A DNA stretch of 64,000 nucleotides from the NCBI RefSeq assembly GCF_029784135.1, contig NC_073746.1, forward strand, positions 287,815,348-287,879,347, read 5' to 3'. Position 1 is the first letter of the stretch. The number at the start of each line of letters is the position of its first letter. Position numbers and translations under genes: made by a program. The DNA is from Toxorhynchites rutilus septentrionalis (Eukaryota; Arthropoda; Insecta; Diptera; Culicidae). Shown one piece after another: positions 47,001-51,017 of the stretch. The notes beneath the pieces were generated by a model. It was not told the DNA's origin and made no database searches. It saw nothing but the letters and a program-made list of their open reading frames with translations.

Positions 47001-48657
47001 TATTATGATGTAATTTTCGAACATGTAGGAAATCAATTTTCCGAATTTTCCGACCTTCCTTCAGAGTTTTCCGAAAATTTTCCGGTTTTTCTATCCACTA
47101 TATTGATCTACGGGAAGAGACGAATACAACAAAATAAAGAAGGGTAAAATCGGACCATCCCTCCTAAGAATCCTAAGAAATGTTTTGAACAGTCATTTCC
47201 CGGAAGATGGAAGATGGGAAAAAAAATAATTCTTGAACTTTGGGGTTTTTCAATAATCGAAATTACGCCAATGACTTTTATCAAAACAAAATAATGTTTA
47301 CAGCTTGGTCGTTAATGGGATAAGGTACTGTAATGCTATGCATTCCCTATCATAGGCAAGGTAGGAGCTCATCAAACATCATCAAAATTAGCGGTCAGAT
47401 GCAGAATAGCAATGTGTGTTTTTTGTTCATCAGTTTGGATATTATTTTAGAACTAAACGAAAATTGAGAATTAATCCTTTCGCAGAATTTTTTGGTGGCC
47501 CTGAAAAGGGCCGATGATTTTTGTGATTTTGTACAAACAGCTGGAGGTGGTTGATTCAATCTCCTAGACCTCGCGCGATCTACTGGTCATATGTCGTATT
47601 TCCCTTAAGCCGGGATTCCAATAGGATACCATGCAGCTTGCGGCACGTTAGACATTGGGTTTCCCATCGAAGCAACATGATGCGACAATCCAACTCTTCT
47701 ACATAATTAATTAATTGAAAGGTGTCGTTTTATATCCGACACTCAACGGATCGGTACGGTTTATCGTTCAATGTTAGTTCAGTGGAGTTCCACGTTTACA
47801 CGCACTGCACTGAGCATGCATTGTATATGTACTTTTACATATGTTGAGTTGTCCGGAAACTCCGTTCGGAACTGAAGAATAAAATTTCACAGTCCAACCA
47901 AATATGTATTTTTTTTGTTTGCCCTCCACTCACCCCCATCTCGAAGAAACTCTTATTCGAGAATCCTAGAGTTGGGCACCAATTATTTTTTGCTGGAAAA
48001 AAATTAAAAAAAATTACAATTCAACAGGATAACACAAGATATTATATATGTTGTCCAACATAAACAATGCGTTCGTGTCGTGGACACAACCTTCTTTAAT
48101 TTTCTTTCGATGATTCGCAGAAGATCGCATCGCACGGGTGAATTACCCAGCGCATCGTGTGGAAACGTGAAGAAGAAACACCTCAAAATAATTTAATTAA
48201 ACACCAAAAATCATGGACCTTCGAACAGTGAAATGAAAATAAATTAATTAGATTTGAAGTACTCATGCATATTTTCCAGACTCGAATGAGATTAACTTGT
48301 ATATTATAGGTCACATTCCCAATAAACCTAGAATGAAATACGAGATATCAATCTAATACCTCAGTTTCTACAAATCAATTCGACAACTGTATCGATACAT
48401 TTCTGCTATGGAGAGCATTATTTATTAGATTGTGACACAACACTCTAAAGATCGTCATTTACGTCCGATACGATATATGTTCACATCAGAATCACATCCA
48501 ATCCATGACTGTCACAAGCAACCTAATAAATCTTGTCTTCCAGCACCCTGGGAGTTGCCAACGTGGGCGGCATGTGTCGTCCGGACAAGTCGTGCAGCGT
48601 CAACGAGGACAACGGGATCACCCTGGCACACACGATATCCCACGAGCTCGGTCACAA
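1230..48657 (+). CDS. ADAMTS zinc metalloprotease, N-terminal 442 residues in eight exons (3' part beyond window)
   Basis: This is a secreted ADAMTS-family protease of the metzincin clan, a group that cleaves extracellular-matrix proteins such as proteoglycans and procollagen. Joining eight exons with GT-AG sites gives one uninterrupted frame. It has a signal peptide (about 1-27), a prodomain (about 28-286) with C148 and C167 and a likely cysteine-switch C238, a furin site KKRIKR at 281-286, and a reprolysin-type catalytic domain from 287. The HELGH zinc motif is at 438-442 and the intron falls in the next codon. All seven junctions agree in phase (1, 2, 0, 0, 0, 2, 2). From memory, the catalytic sequence (VVRIILEEEE-like strand, [21 protein letters not shown]) is closest to vertebrate ADAMTS7/12. 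I assign the family firmly and the subgroup tentatively. The later domains are not in the window. Confidence 0.95.
1955..2085 (+). repeat. Degenerate short tandem motif (ACATTTACCCGA-like)
   Basis: The words CACCCGAA, ACATTTACCCGAG, CTTTACCC, ATACCCGATAAC, GACCCGAATG and AACATTTACCCGAATG follow one another at irregular 15-20-bp spacing. This is a decayed minisatellite. No coding sense. Confidence 0.55.
3350..3443. repeat. (AT)n microsatellite, about 90 bp
   Basis: Uninterrupted TA/AT dinucleotides. The Ile-Tyr repeat proteins that can be translated through it are artefacts. Confidence 0.98.
3622..3737. repeat. 10-bp minisatellite, unit AATAAACAGA
   Basis: About eleven units of AATAAACAGA with variants such as ACAAGCAGA recurring every fourth unit, giving a 40-bp higher-order period. 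The Leu-Phe-Cys repeat open frames on the minus strand are by-products. Confidence 0.95.
5860..5975 (+). repeat. Dispersed repeat related to 29.9-30.5 kb
   Basis: The words GTCAC..TTTTT..ACAACATCAAAATTAGCGCTC, CTCTAGATGC-like, AATTT..ACTTAAA and CATTGTGCA recur in the same order at 30365-30500. A decayed copy of a dispersed repeat, function unknown. Confidence 0.5.
6090..6205 (+). repeat. MITE-like repeat, copy 1 (TTACGTGACTGATG family)
   Basis: ACACTGAATTC, a T-run, ACGTGACTGATG and TGTGCGCGCAAAAAAAATCGCG are followed by several TCGCGTAA/TTTCGAG words. The reverse complement of the same order is found at 9478-9670, so this is a dispersed element present here in inverted pairs. No coding capacity. 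Confidence 0.65.
6878..7410 (+). mobile_element. Internally deleted mariner with both terminal inverted repeats and TA duplication
   Basis: The left end ACAGTTCGGCTAAAAAGTTC matches the reverse complement of the right end with one mismatch over about 24 bp, and both ends abut TA (6876-6877, 7411-7412). The left half is the 5' untranslated part. From 7087 the frame reads as the C-terminal third of a mariner transposase: [23 protein letters not shown], then, after stops and shifts, [18 protein letters not shown] and EGNYVE stop. The N-terminal DNA-binding region and the first two catalytic Asp are gone. The product is a 533-bp non-autonomous element that an active relative could in principle still mobilise. 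Confidence 0.88.
7735..7865 (-). repeat. Possible tRNA-derived SINE fragment
   Basis: On the minus strand, GTTCAATTCTCACTCCCGAC looks like a B box and its 3' flank, with ATGCCACGACAG upstream. Similar to tRNA-SINE heads but with no clear A box or end. Confidence 0.25.
8059..8719 (+). mobile_element. I-like LINE copy A, 5'-truncated (3' end only)
   Basis: Covers the last 45 or so codons of ORF2 ([20 protein letters not shown] ... NADVNV, stop at 8202-8204) and the full 3' UTR. It ends in the family terminus TTGATAAAAATATATATTTTGG and a short A-rich tail. It is flanked by ATAATAAACAAT at 8047-8058 and 8720-8731, a 12-bp target-site duplication. The 3' UTR is nearly identical to copy C. An eight-base GCCAAAGG unit present in copies B and C is missing near 8306. 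Confidence 0.9.
9478..9670 (-). repeat. MITE-like repeat, copy 2 (inverted relative to 6090-6205)
   Basis: Reads GCGCGCACGCATCAGTCACGT, an A-run, GAATTCAGTGT, the reverse complement of copy 1. It is preceded by TTTTACGCGA and GCGTGATTTT words. The two copies lie 3.3 kb apart in opposite orientation. Confidence 0.65.
9836..10185 (-). pseudogene. IS630-Tc1-mariner transposase fragment (resembles mosquito ITmD37E)
   Basis: Read on the minus strand, [15 protein letters not shown] holds the first catalytic Asp context. After a frameshift it continues [22 protein letters not shown] and [18 protein letters not shown], the second catalytic Asp region. The FW(P/R)DLA..HY block and MDDETYVK are what I recall of the mosquito D37E group. 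Neither the N-terminus nor the last acidic residue is visible, and at least two frame changes occur. It abuts the foldback element at 10205. Confidence 0.65.
10205..11629. mobile_element. Foldback palindrome, copy 1 (1.4 kb)
   Basis: The first half is the imperfect reverse complement of the second. CCATTCCATGCCAAATCGAT at the left end pairs with TCGGTTTGGCATGGAATGG at the right, TCTCGGGACCAAGG (10551) with CTTTGGTCCCGAGA (11279), and CATTTTAGGGTTGTCCG with CGGACTACCCTAAAATG. A unit of about 50 bp (ATAACTTTTGAACTACTAGAC, then GATTCAGATGATCGACATATC) occurs twice in each arm. The centre is near 10840-10860 (CATACATCCAGTCTAGATGC). No transposase frame. It resembles foldback or long-TIR DNA elements, with family unknown to me. 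Confidence 0.85.
11766..12030 (+). mobile_element. tRNA-derived SINE, family 1, copy 1
   Basis: The head reads TGGCCGAGTGTTTAGCGTC (A-box region), then ATGCCGGGGGTTCGAGTTCG with GTTCGATTCCCG as the B box. The body CTTGCACTGTGGTCACGCGT ... CATTCAAGGCGTGTTATTTGG ... AGAAATCTCAACTAAGTA follows, with a 3' end GGCAAAAGTTCCACTGGGAA. Copy 2 at 53020 matches throughout. It is not a working tRNA gene, because the head runs on into a unique body. I associate this family with Aedes from memory. Confidence 0.85.
12115..12232 (+). repeat. MITE-like repeat, TTACTGTGTATTAGAGATAG family, copy 1
   Basis: TGTGTATTAGAGATAGAAAA, TTGCGTTACGTA, a G-run, AAAATCCGGATTTTAGCGTT and AATTTGTGCACGACGCC recur in reverse complement at 54108-54230. 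CCGGATTTT and the G-run are conserved. Confidence 0.75.
13671..13917 (+). CDS. ADAMTS exon 2: first half of prodomain
   Basis: The acceptor is ttctcatttacag|GT and the donor is GGA|gtgagt. The 247-nt exon encodes residues 33-114 and two bases of codon 115. It includes the [19 protein letters not shown] segment and ends in [15 protein letters not shown], the typical end of the first beta-rich part of ADAM/ADAMTS prodomains. The middle is rich in His, Asp and Glu ([20 protein letters not shown]). Entering phase 1 and leaving phase 2 fits both neighbours. Confidence 0.93.
15333..16190 (+). pseudogene. Tc1-like transposon remnant with internal deletion
   Basis: A Tc1-type end (TATACAGTGATAG, CATTCGTTTAGCCACAC) at 15333 is followed from 15658 by the transposase N-terminus: [20 protein letters not shown], then [15 protein letters not shown] (a helix-turn-helix), then [15 protein letters not shown]. 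It jumps at about 15960 to the C-terminus: [18 protein letters not shown], then [11 protein letters not shown] and [20 protein letters not shown], in different frames with stops. The catalytic core between them is missing, and I find no matching right-hand inverted repeat. The next sequence is the foldback element. Confidence 0.82.
16202..17588. mobile_element. Foldback palindrome, copy 2
   Basis: Same family as 10205-11629, in the opposite orientation judged by its centre (CTAGACTGGATGTATGTG near 16935). Four inverted copies of the GAACTACTAGACCGATTCAG unit and both TCTCGGGACCA / GTCCCGAGA pairs are present. The left terminal 100 bp (the CCATTCCATGCC end) is missing while the right end (TCGGTTTGGCATGGAATGGC) is present. 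Confidence 0.85.
18056..18185 (+). repeat. Dispersed repeat, copy 1 (partner at 39545)
   Basis: TAATTCATGTGAAATTGACG, TTAATTTTGTAAA and GAAACACTGGAATTTTA occur in the same order at 39545-39660. The phrase TGGTTCTATAGTTATGAAAC is also repeated locally at 18125 and 18282. Confidence 0.65.
18450..18660 (+). repeat. Dispersed repeat related to 30860-31090
   Basis: CATCAGCGGTGGC, AAATGGCCTTTCTCTAGGCC, GTTTTGGTTTAGTTTTC, GGTGAATGAACTGA and ACATCATCATTAC line up with a segment at 30900-31070. Diverged, non-coding. Confidence 0.5.
18850..18913 (+). pseudogene. Mariner transposase fragment, left part (split by LINE copy B)
   Basis: Reads [20 protein letters not shown], the mariner segment just before the second catalytic Asp. 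The reading resumes at 20187 after the LINE insertion. The first part of the transposase is not visible upstream. Confidence 0.75.
18914..20186 (+). mobile_element. I-like LINE copy B, 5'-truncated, inserted in a mariner
   Basis: Carries the RNase H domain (from the glutamate block [41 protein letters not shown]), the C-terminal [17 protein letters not shown] finger and the intact end of ORF2 (stop at 19663-19665), then the 3' UTR. It ends TTTTGG plus an A tail. Flanks GAACTCTG at 18906-18913 and 20187-20194 are an 8-9-bp target duplication. This copy keeps six codons (within HAARSQLS) that copy C has lost, and reads through the position where copy C has a stop. Confidence 0.93.
20187..20530 (+). 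pseudogene. Mariner transposase fragment, right part
   Basis: Continues the frame interrupted at 18913: [56 protein letters not shown] stop. After a frameshift and a stop it continues [18 protein letters not shown]. In the usual HDNARPH motif the catalytic Asp is Asn (QHNNARPH), so it was inactive even apart from the breaks. A possible terminal repeat (CGTAACGTCATACTTGTACACC) is near 20530-20551. Confidence 0.82.
21192..21357 (+). CDS. ADAMTS exon 3: prodomain C...G/SACDGL segment
   Basis: A polypyrimidine tract (tctctctctcccattactcttggcag) leads into this 166-nt exon. The first base completes Glu115, then comes [16 protein letters not shown], the FIAPxxVVE signature that follows LHLELE in ADAMTS prodomains. 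Next is C148[19 protein letters not shown]167-DGL, the conserved disulfide-type region of M12B propeptides. The donor CTG|gtgagt leaves phase 0. The segment sits in locally GC-rich sequence. Confidence 0.95.
21358..22200. other. GC-rich block at the start of intron 3
   Basis: Markedly richer in C, G and CpG than the rest of the intron. It contains long overlapping open frames on both strands (for example 21683-22042 + and 21643-22080 -). These have low-complexity content (Pro runs opposite Gly runs) and no family I recognise. It may be regulatory DNA or an alternative promoter rather than a gene. Confidence 0.35.
22430..22800 (-). pseudogene. Tc1-mariner superfamily transposase N-terminal fragment
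   Basis: On the minus strand, [20 protein letters not shown] and IRVNSVRR, then [20 protein letters not shown] and FLNMR resemble the GRPRS.R.P.VI..V..+I..N..RS and ...S..T+.R+L+ED L.M+ helix-turn-helix region of ITm-type transposases. Upstream sequence is degenerate. No catalytic part is adjacent. Confidence 0.6.
23276..25398 (-). pseudogene. Jockey/CR1-like non-LTR retrotransposon, 3' part (RT)
   Basis: Minus-strand frame 25372-23585 (readable from about 25410) encodes the endonuclease-RT linker ([20 protein letters not shown]) and a full RT domain: [54 protein letters not shown] and [10 protein letters not shown] (catalytic ADD). After DVYALKL about 80 codons are missing relative to the copy at 61.3 kb. 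The end ([12 protein letters not shown] ... [10 protein letters not shown] ... FN, stop near 23353) resumes in another frame. There is no RNase H. The 3' end is a TTAA/TTTA repeat tail at 23276-23321 on the + strand. The 5' side is cut at 25398 by the hAT-like insertion. Confidence 0.88.
25399..28108. mobile_element. hAT-like non-autonomous DNA element (2.7 kb) splitting the LINE
   Basis: ATAGCGAG at 25391-25398 and 28109-28116 is an 8-bp direct duplication. The ends read CAAGGATGGAAAACA (left) and, reverse-complemented, CAGTGATGGTGAAAAATCA (right), imperfect inverted repeats that start with CA and share GATGG and GAAAA, as hAT ends do. The LINE frame on each side joins across the site: GLVQVN-SLS on the right continues in [12 protein letters not shown] on the left. 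No transposase frame is visible. A tRNA-SINE sits inside. The hAT assignment is inference from the 8-bp duplication and the end sequence. Confidence 0.65.
25482..25977 (+). mobile_element. tRNA-derived SINE, family 2, copy 1
   Basis: The head GGGGGTCTCCGTAGCCACAT, TGGTTGCGCATTCGCTTGG, GTGAGTTCAAAACTCAGGGCC can be drawn as a tRNA cloverleaf with CCCCC closing the acceptor stem. The body of about 400 bp ends CCTAAATTAAACAAAAGGGA plus an A-run. Direct repeats AAACTGCGACTAA lie at 25469-25481 and 25978-25990 (13-bp target duplication). About 95 percent like copy 2. Confidence 0.9.
28109..28375 (-). pseudogene. LINE endonuclease fragment, 5' part of the 23.3-kb element
   Basis: Minus-strand reading [51 protein letters not shown] matches the apurinic-type endonuclease segment of the second LINE (SIGDFNLPYLRWSFDDDING ... 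QGLRQMNGF). GD.NLP is the catalytic Asp/Asn motif. It is separated from the remainder by the hAT-like insertion. The frame fades above 28375. Confidence 0.8.
28675..28825 (+). repeat. Dispersed repeat, copy 1 (partner at 58420)
   Basis: TAGTTGCTCTGCGTG, CACAAAGAACACAC, GGGAGTAGCAACCCATTC, TCGGTGATTCGA and AGTCAATAAC recur in order at 58427-58541. Same orientation, non-coding. Confidence 0.65.
29204..29693 (+). mobile_element. tRNA-derived SINE, family 2, copy 2
   Basis: Same head and body as 25482-25977, with GGAGTCTCCGTAGTCACAT at the start. Flanked by AATAGAAAAATG at 29192-29203 and 29694-29705, a 12-bp target duplication. The two copies share the CTCAACAATGGATCAACGAC body and the AAACAAAAGGGATAAAAAA tail. 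Confidence 0.9.
29935..30430 (+). repeat. Local tandem duplication, about 345-bp period
   Basis: GGCTACAACATTGTCGAACT, ATGTTTACCT, TTTTTGACAACAT and GCGCTCCATCAAATG occur at 29939-30060 and again at 30290-30425. TTGAAAG.TAGAAAAA also appears between them. A weaker third relative is at 5860-5975. Confidence 0.7.
30860..31270 (+). repeat. Dispersed repeat with degenerate histone-type 3' loop
   Basis: Left part matches 18450-18660. Right part (TTACTTCGGATATTATTTTAGAA, then GGTGGCTCTGAAAAGGACCGATG at 31197) matches 47445-47520, where the loop is perfect. Here the stem is broken (GGTCC against GAGCC). Confidence 0.55.
31765..32145. repeat. Small element with terminal inverted repeats
   Basis: TGGTGTTTTCGATTTTTTT at 31780 is inverted as AAAAAAATCGAAAACACCA at 32103, and AGATAC flanks both sides. 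Inside, two direct copies of CAA(G/A)TGTC.TAAAA.TTGCA..AA.CGTCGAGATC occur. No frame. MITE-like, about 0.38 kb. Confidence 0.6.
33291..33425 (+). CDS. ADAMTS exon 4: prodomain [15 protein letters not shown] segment
   Basis: The acceptor tttttcttcgcag opens a phase-0 exon of exactly 45 codons (residues 171-215) ending AAAG|gtaatc. The encoded [16 protein letters not shown] and HPHILFKR stretches are the conserved 'G.I.T....Y.IEP......HP.H.IYKR' part of reprolysin propeptides. It is the first of four exons packed into 1 kb and separated by introns of 79, 121 and 70 bp. Confidence 0.95.
33505..33633 (+). CDS. ADAMTS exon 5: polybasic prodomain segment with cysteine switch
   Basis: This phase-0 exon has 43 codons (residues 216-258), with acceptor attcacag and donor AAAG|gtaata. 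It encodes a run of Lys and Arg ([10 protein letters not shown], 224-233) followed by HASNC238GTKEP, which fits the position of the prodomain cysteine switch that holds the catalytic zinc in latent enzymes. The basic run could be an extra proprotein-convertase site or a heparin-binding patch. That is inference. Confidence 0.93.
33755..34092 (+). CDS. ADAMTS exon 6: furin site and start of metalloprotease domain
   Basis: Acceptor gttttgtgtttag; the exon is 338 nt, phase 0 in and phase 2 out (residues 259-370 and part of 371). The prodomain ends at KKRIKR-S (cleavage after R286). The mature enzyme would begin [19 protein letters not shown], the standard first beta strand of reprolysin domains (VE.LVVAD). 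It continues through [21 protein letters not shown] and a strand [11 protein letters not shown] to ENFCRW. An Asn-Val-Thr (FNVTH) is a possible N-glycosylation site. Confidence 0.96.
34163..34264 (+). CDS. ADAMTS exon 7: catalytic domain, [14 protein letters not shown]
   Basis: A 70-bp intron separates this 102-nt exon from exon 6, and the first base completes Arg371 (AG|A). It encodes [33 protein letters not shown]. The HHD.A.L.TR..IC motif is diagnostic of the ADAMTS catalytic core. The donor is GCTC|gtgagt. The next exon is 14.3 kb away and begins with the single base needed to complete the Ser codon. Confidence 0.95.
37930..38016. repeat. (AT)n microsatellite, about 87 bp
   Basis: Uninterrupted AT dinucleotides. 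Open frames through it are artefacts. Confidence 0.98.
39545..39660 (+). repeat. Dispersed repeat, copy 2 (partner at 18056)
   Basis: Shares TAATTCATGTGAAATTGACG, TTAATTTTGTAAAG and GAAACACTGGAATTTTAG with 18056-18185. Confidence 0.65.
39985..40214 (+). repeat. 314-bp tandem repeat family, unit 0 (left of LINE copy C)
   Basis: GATCGGACCATTCCTTC, TTATATAGATA, CTGAAAATCC, CACTT, AATTTC, GTGGACTAACAACGCTTA and GGGAATTCAATTTTCC follow the order of units at 46111 onward. It ends in TCTCCGCTATCTACGGGA, where LINE copy C is inserted. Further left, at 39743, AGCTGACCCGACGAACTTCGTCCCGCCC is a word I associate with insect repeats. Confidence 0.75.
40215..40250 (+). promoter_or_regulatory. Putative internal promoter of LINE copy C (initiator plus DPE)
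   Basis: ATTCGTT at the first bases and GGACA exactly at +28 to +32 fit the TATA-less initiator/DPE layout of Jockey, I and related fly elements. Based on motif and spacing only. Confidence 0.5.
40731..42125 (+). pseudogene. I-like ORF1 (gag-like, zinc knuckles), two in-frame stops
   Basis: One frame runs 40731-42125 and is broken only by TGA at 41253-41255 and 41811-41813. The N-terminus is acidic ([15 protein letters not shown]). The middle resembles the RRM-like region of I-type gag proteins (PFIVYFRRK ... [12 protein letters not shown]). Zinc knuckles follow: [14 protein letters not shown] (C-x2-C-x4-H-x4-C), [13 protein letters not shown] (C-x2-C-x3-H-x4-C), and a third, CLHCDEAPH, that lacks its last Cys. 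The tail ends AAFISLDA. Both stops could come from CGA by a single C-to-T change. ORF1 normally coats the element's RNA. Confidence 0.88.
42118..45555 (+). pseudogene. I-like ORF2 (endonuclease, reverse transcriptase, RNase H), with deletions
   Basis: The ATG overlaps the ORF1 stop by 8 nt in the +1 frame, and 1,145 codons are open. Endonuclease: after TVIQWKC the sequence jumps directly to [11 protein letters not shown]. About 60 residues carrying the first catalytic Asn and Glu are missing, while [12 protein letters not shown] (about 80-91) and GSDHLPI remain. [57 protein letters not shown] and LADD (592-595). RNase H: D884, E917, D941 and D997 are all kept. Finger [17 protein letters not shown] from 1095. 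The end is damaged: six codons are lost after CIR compared with copy B, and TAA at 45553 stops it 11 codons early. Confidence 0.92.
45589..46110 (+). other. 3' UTR and tail of LINE copy C
   Basis: Conserved with copies A and B, from TGATGTTTCCT to TTGATAAAAATATATATTTTGG plus A10. Contains two GCCAAAGGTTGT units about 36 bp apart. The shared terminus is probably the site recognised by the reverse transcriptase. Confidence 0.85.
46111..47165 (+). repeat. 314-bp tandem repeat family, units 1-3
   Basis: TCTACGGGAAGAGACGAAT recurs at 46111, 46425 and 47107. Each unit continues GGCTAAAATCGGACCAT, CGGGTTTCCGCTTACCAAC, GAATGGACTAACAACGCTT and TTTTCTCTCCACTATATTGA. Unit 1 is 314 bp. Unit 2 carries a mariner and has lost about 85 bp. 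Unit 3 stops at about 47165. Removing LINE copy C joins unit 0 to unit 1. Confidence 0.88.
46529..46980 (-). pseudogene. Mariner transposon 3' fragment (D34D transposase C-terminus)
   Basis: Minus-strand reading [60 protein letters not shown] to EQNGAYLT stop. The two visible catalytic Asp are separated by 34 residues, the mariner D34D hallmark. A terminal repeat GGCTGTCAAAAAAGTCCTGC begins at 46531 next to TA. The other end and the N-terminal two thirds are missing. The break at about 46980 runs directly into repeat unit sequence (GAATGGACTAACAACGC). Confidence 0.9.
47360..47600. repeat. Dispersed repeat carrying a perfect histone-type 3' stem-loop
   Basis: Related to 31040-31270 (CATCATCA, GGATATTATTTTAGAA, GGTGGC.CTGAAAAGG.CCGATG, then TTGATTCAA). 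At 47497-47512 the minus strand reads GGCCCTTTTCAGGGCC followed by ACCA, the metazoan histone mRNA 3' processing hairpin and its flank. I find no histone coding sequence upstream on that strand. A fragment of the family (CGGATATTATTCTAAAATTCATCGAAATTTTT) is at 60400-60430. Confidence 0.6.
48544..48657 (+). CDS. ADAMTS exon 8: [11 protein letters not shown] to zinc-binding HELGH
   Basis: The acceptor is aatcttgtcttccag and the donor is CACAA|gtaagt, nearly the consensus. Residues 405-442 read [11 protein letters not shown]...[22 protein letters not shown], the active-site helix with the first two zinc-binding His (438, 442) and the catalytic Glu439. The intron interrupts the codon after H442. 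AA plus C or T from the next exon would give the usual Asn of HELGHN. The third zinc His and the Met-turn must be in exon 9, outside the window. Confidence 0.95.
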
Positions 48658-50284
48658 GTAAGTATATTCAATCGGTGCCCCCTTCTGCTTCCATCAGTCT
48701 AGTTATTGAGCAAACCACTTCCTGTCCGGTCCATCATCCCAGCTGACACTTGTTGTTCAGCTGAGCTTTCGCGATGGTGCGTGCGACTCATATTTTCCTC
48801 GCTAATCTCCGCCGACAGGGTAGGCGACCAAAGCGACATCGCTTGTACAGCATGACGTCTAAATAGTCCACGCTCTCGAGACCAACACCGTCGAAAACCA
48901 GTTGCCACCTATTTAGAAGCAGATCGAATGTAATTAGCCGGTAGCCCCTGCGAAGCGTTTGCTAGAAAATAAAGGGAATTATTGATTATTAAACAGTATT
49001 AATTGTTGGTCAATATTTGCCCTCCACTACACTGCAGATACGTTGTTGCGGAAGGCTATAAAAATATGATTGATCGCTGGCCGATACTATAGGGGAGGAG
49101 AACTGATAGCCCTTGATATTGTAACATTTTCTACCGAAAGTTTTGGGACTTATTTTGGTTGAACAAATTCTCAAGATAAACACACCGTATGATAGATGAT
49201 AATAATATATCTGTCTAAATAATCACTCCAATTCACCTATAATAAATTATTTGAAATTCAATTTGACCCTCCCTATATTGCTACCGTAGAAAAACAACGT
49301 TCCAGACAGAGCACGACTAGGGTAGTTTAAGTTCCTGGCCCTACGCAGTGCTTTCTGAACCCCTACCGATTGATTGATCACTTCCATGATGAATAATTCA
49401 GTAATATCGGGCTCTCTTTAAAAATCTCTACTGAAAAGTGCTTTCGATAACGCTCTCGATCGAGAGTGCTATGCGTGAATGAGTATCAGCCAGCGCTCGT
49501 AACGATACAGATGCGCGTTTTGCGCCAAAGCGGTGAAAAGCCGCGGTGAAACCCTTACAAGATTTATGGCCACTAATTGTATCGACACTTTGAATAATTT
49601 ATTGCCCCAACCCTGGTACGGTCAAATTGTTTTTCTCTATGAACCCACTGCGGAGTTCGCACTGCACATATGTATACGTTGCAACGACTCGCATTTCAAC
49701 AGATCGCAATCTGCCTCCGTGTAGCTAATTTGTTGCACTTATAAACCAAATTCGATTTATTTATTTTATTGCCCCTCGTGGGGGACAGCCCGGCTGTGGA
49801 AGTAAGCGATCGAAGGCTAATCGCGCCTCGCCGAAGCTGTGTGCAAATGTGGAAGAATGTGAATACATAGGTATGCATTTTTCAAAGTTAGCCTAATAGA
49901 GCAGAGCAGCATTAATAGAGCTGTCACGGTGGAGAGTTACACCGATCCCGATAATGTATGTATCTGACGGCTAACACTCCGCTGCTCACTTCTGGCAACA
50001 GTAAATGTCACCGAGGCGGAGTGTCAGTTTGACAAATAGCGATAAGATAAACGACGCTCTTGCTGATGCTAATCTTTTGTTCTAAACAGACGAGTCAATT
50101 TGTAGGTATCTAATAGGCACTTACGATCGATCGAGCCGTGTTGTTGTGACTAGGGTTGGGCCAATAGCTACTGCGTTTCGGATTTGCATAGACACGGTCG
50201 GTCAATAATATTACATTATCAACAAGAAAACAAGCAAGGAACACAGTAGAACTCCGATTATCCCGATTATCTGACCACTGCACA

Positions 50285-50385
50285 GCAGGGTTGCCATAAA
50301 AAAATCTGTGTTTTTGGTCTCAGAAAATCTTTTTATCTGTGTTTTTTCTCAGAAAATCTGTATCGAAATCTGTATTAACCCTTTG
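50285..50385 (+). repeat. Short dispersed-type repeat (AAAATCTGTGTTTTT)
   Basis: GGGTTGCCATAAAAAAATCTG is followed by three CTCAGAAAATCT / ATCTGTGTTTTT units in 100 bp. It looks like a small interspersed repeat. No second copy in the window. Confidence 0.35.
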
Positions 50386-51017
50386 CGGTCTTTTGTTTGT
50401 TTTGAAAACACAGATCTCAGCCACCACAGCAAAGAAGTATACTAATATTATAATTTATGCAACAATGTATCAGTTCACACTTTTTCTAAACGAATTTTAA
50501 CTTATTCACGACCCAAAACGGTGCTACTATGAATGATAGATAACGGTACTCAGTATAAACAAAAGTTGTCATCCATGCTTGAGGAGTATTAATGGAAAAC
50601 TCCATGTATTGCAGCACCGTGTAAAGACCATTGTTTTGTATGTTCAAACAGAAAGATAAAATGCGAAAGACGCCAAACTAATTATTTTTGTGATACATGC
50701 GAAAGATATCACACGAAGAAACATTATAACAAATATTTTTTAAACATAAACATAAGAAACATTGTGTAGTAAATACTTATCAGGAGTTTAGGAAAAATAG
50801 AAGGAATCTTGTTCATCTTTCATAATCTCACAAAGTTATATATCACTGCTATTTCAAGTAAAAATGATTGCGACTAGTATGACACGCATGTCAAAATTTT
50901 ATACGATCGCAAAGGGTTAAGGGTTTTGAAGCATAATCTTAGCTATAATATAGTATTGATTGGCAAATTATGAATTTGACGATGTTGGTGTTATCCACGT
51001 AAAAATTCGCATTCACT

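Larger units (their letters stand above)
34265..48543 (+). other. ADAMTS intron 7 (14.3 kb)
   Basis: About 34270-37920 is AT-rich with scattered short open frames and nothing I can assign. An AT microsatellite follows at 37930, then unassigned sequence to 39540. The 314-bp tandem array, with a 5.9-kb I-like element and a mariner fragment inserted, occupies roughly 39950-47170. A histone-loop dispersed repeat is at 47360-47600. The last 900 bp before exon 8 show nothing assignable. Confidence 0.85.

Noticed and set aside
48432..48746. 104-codon frame overlapping exon 8
   Set aside because: Shadow frame of the ADAMTS exon; the real frame is set by the splice phases and HELGH.
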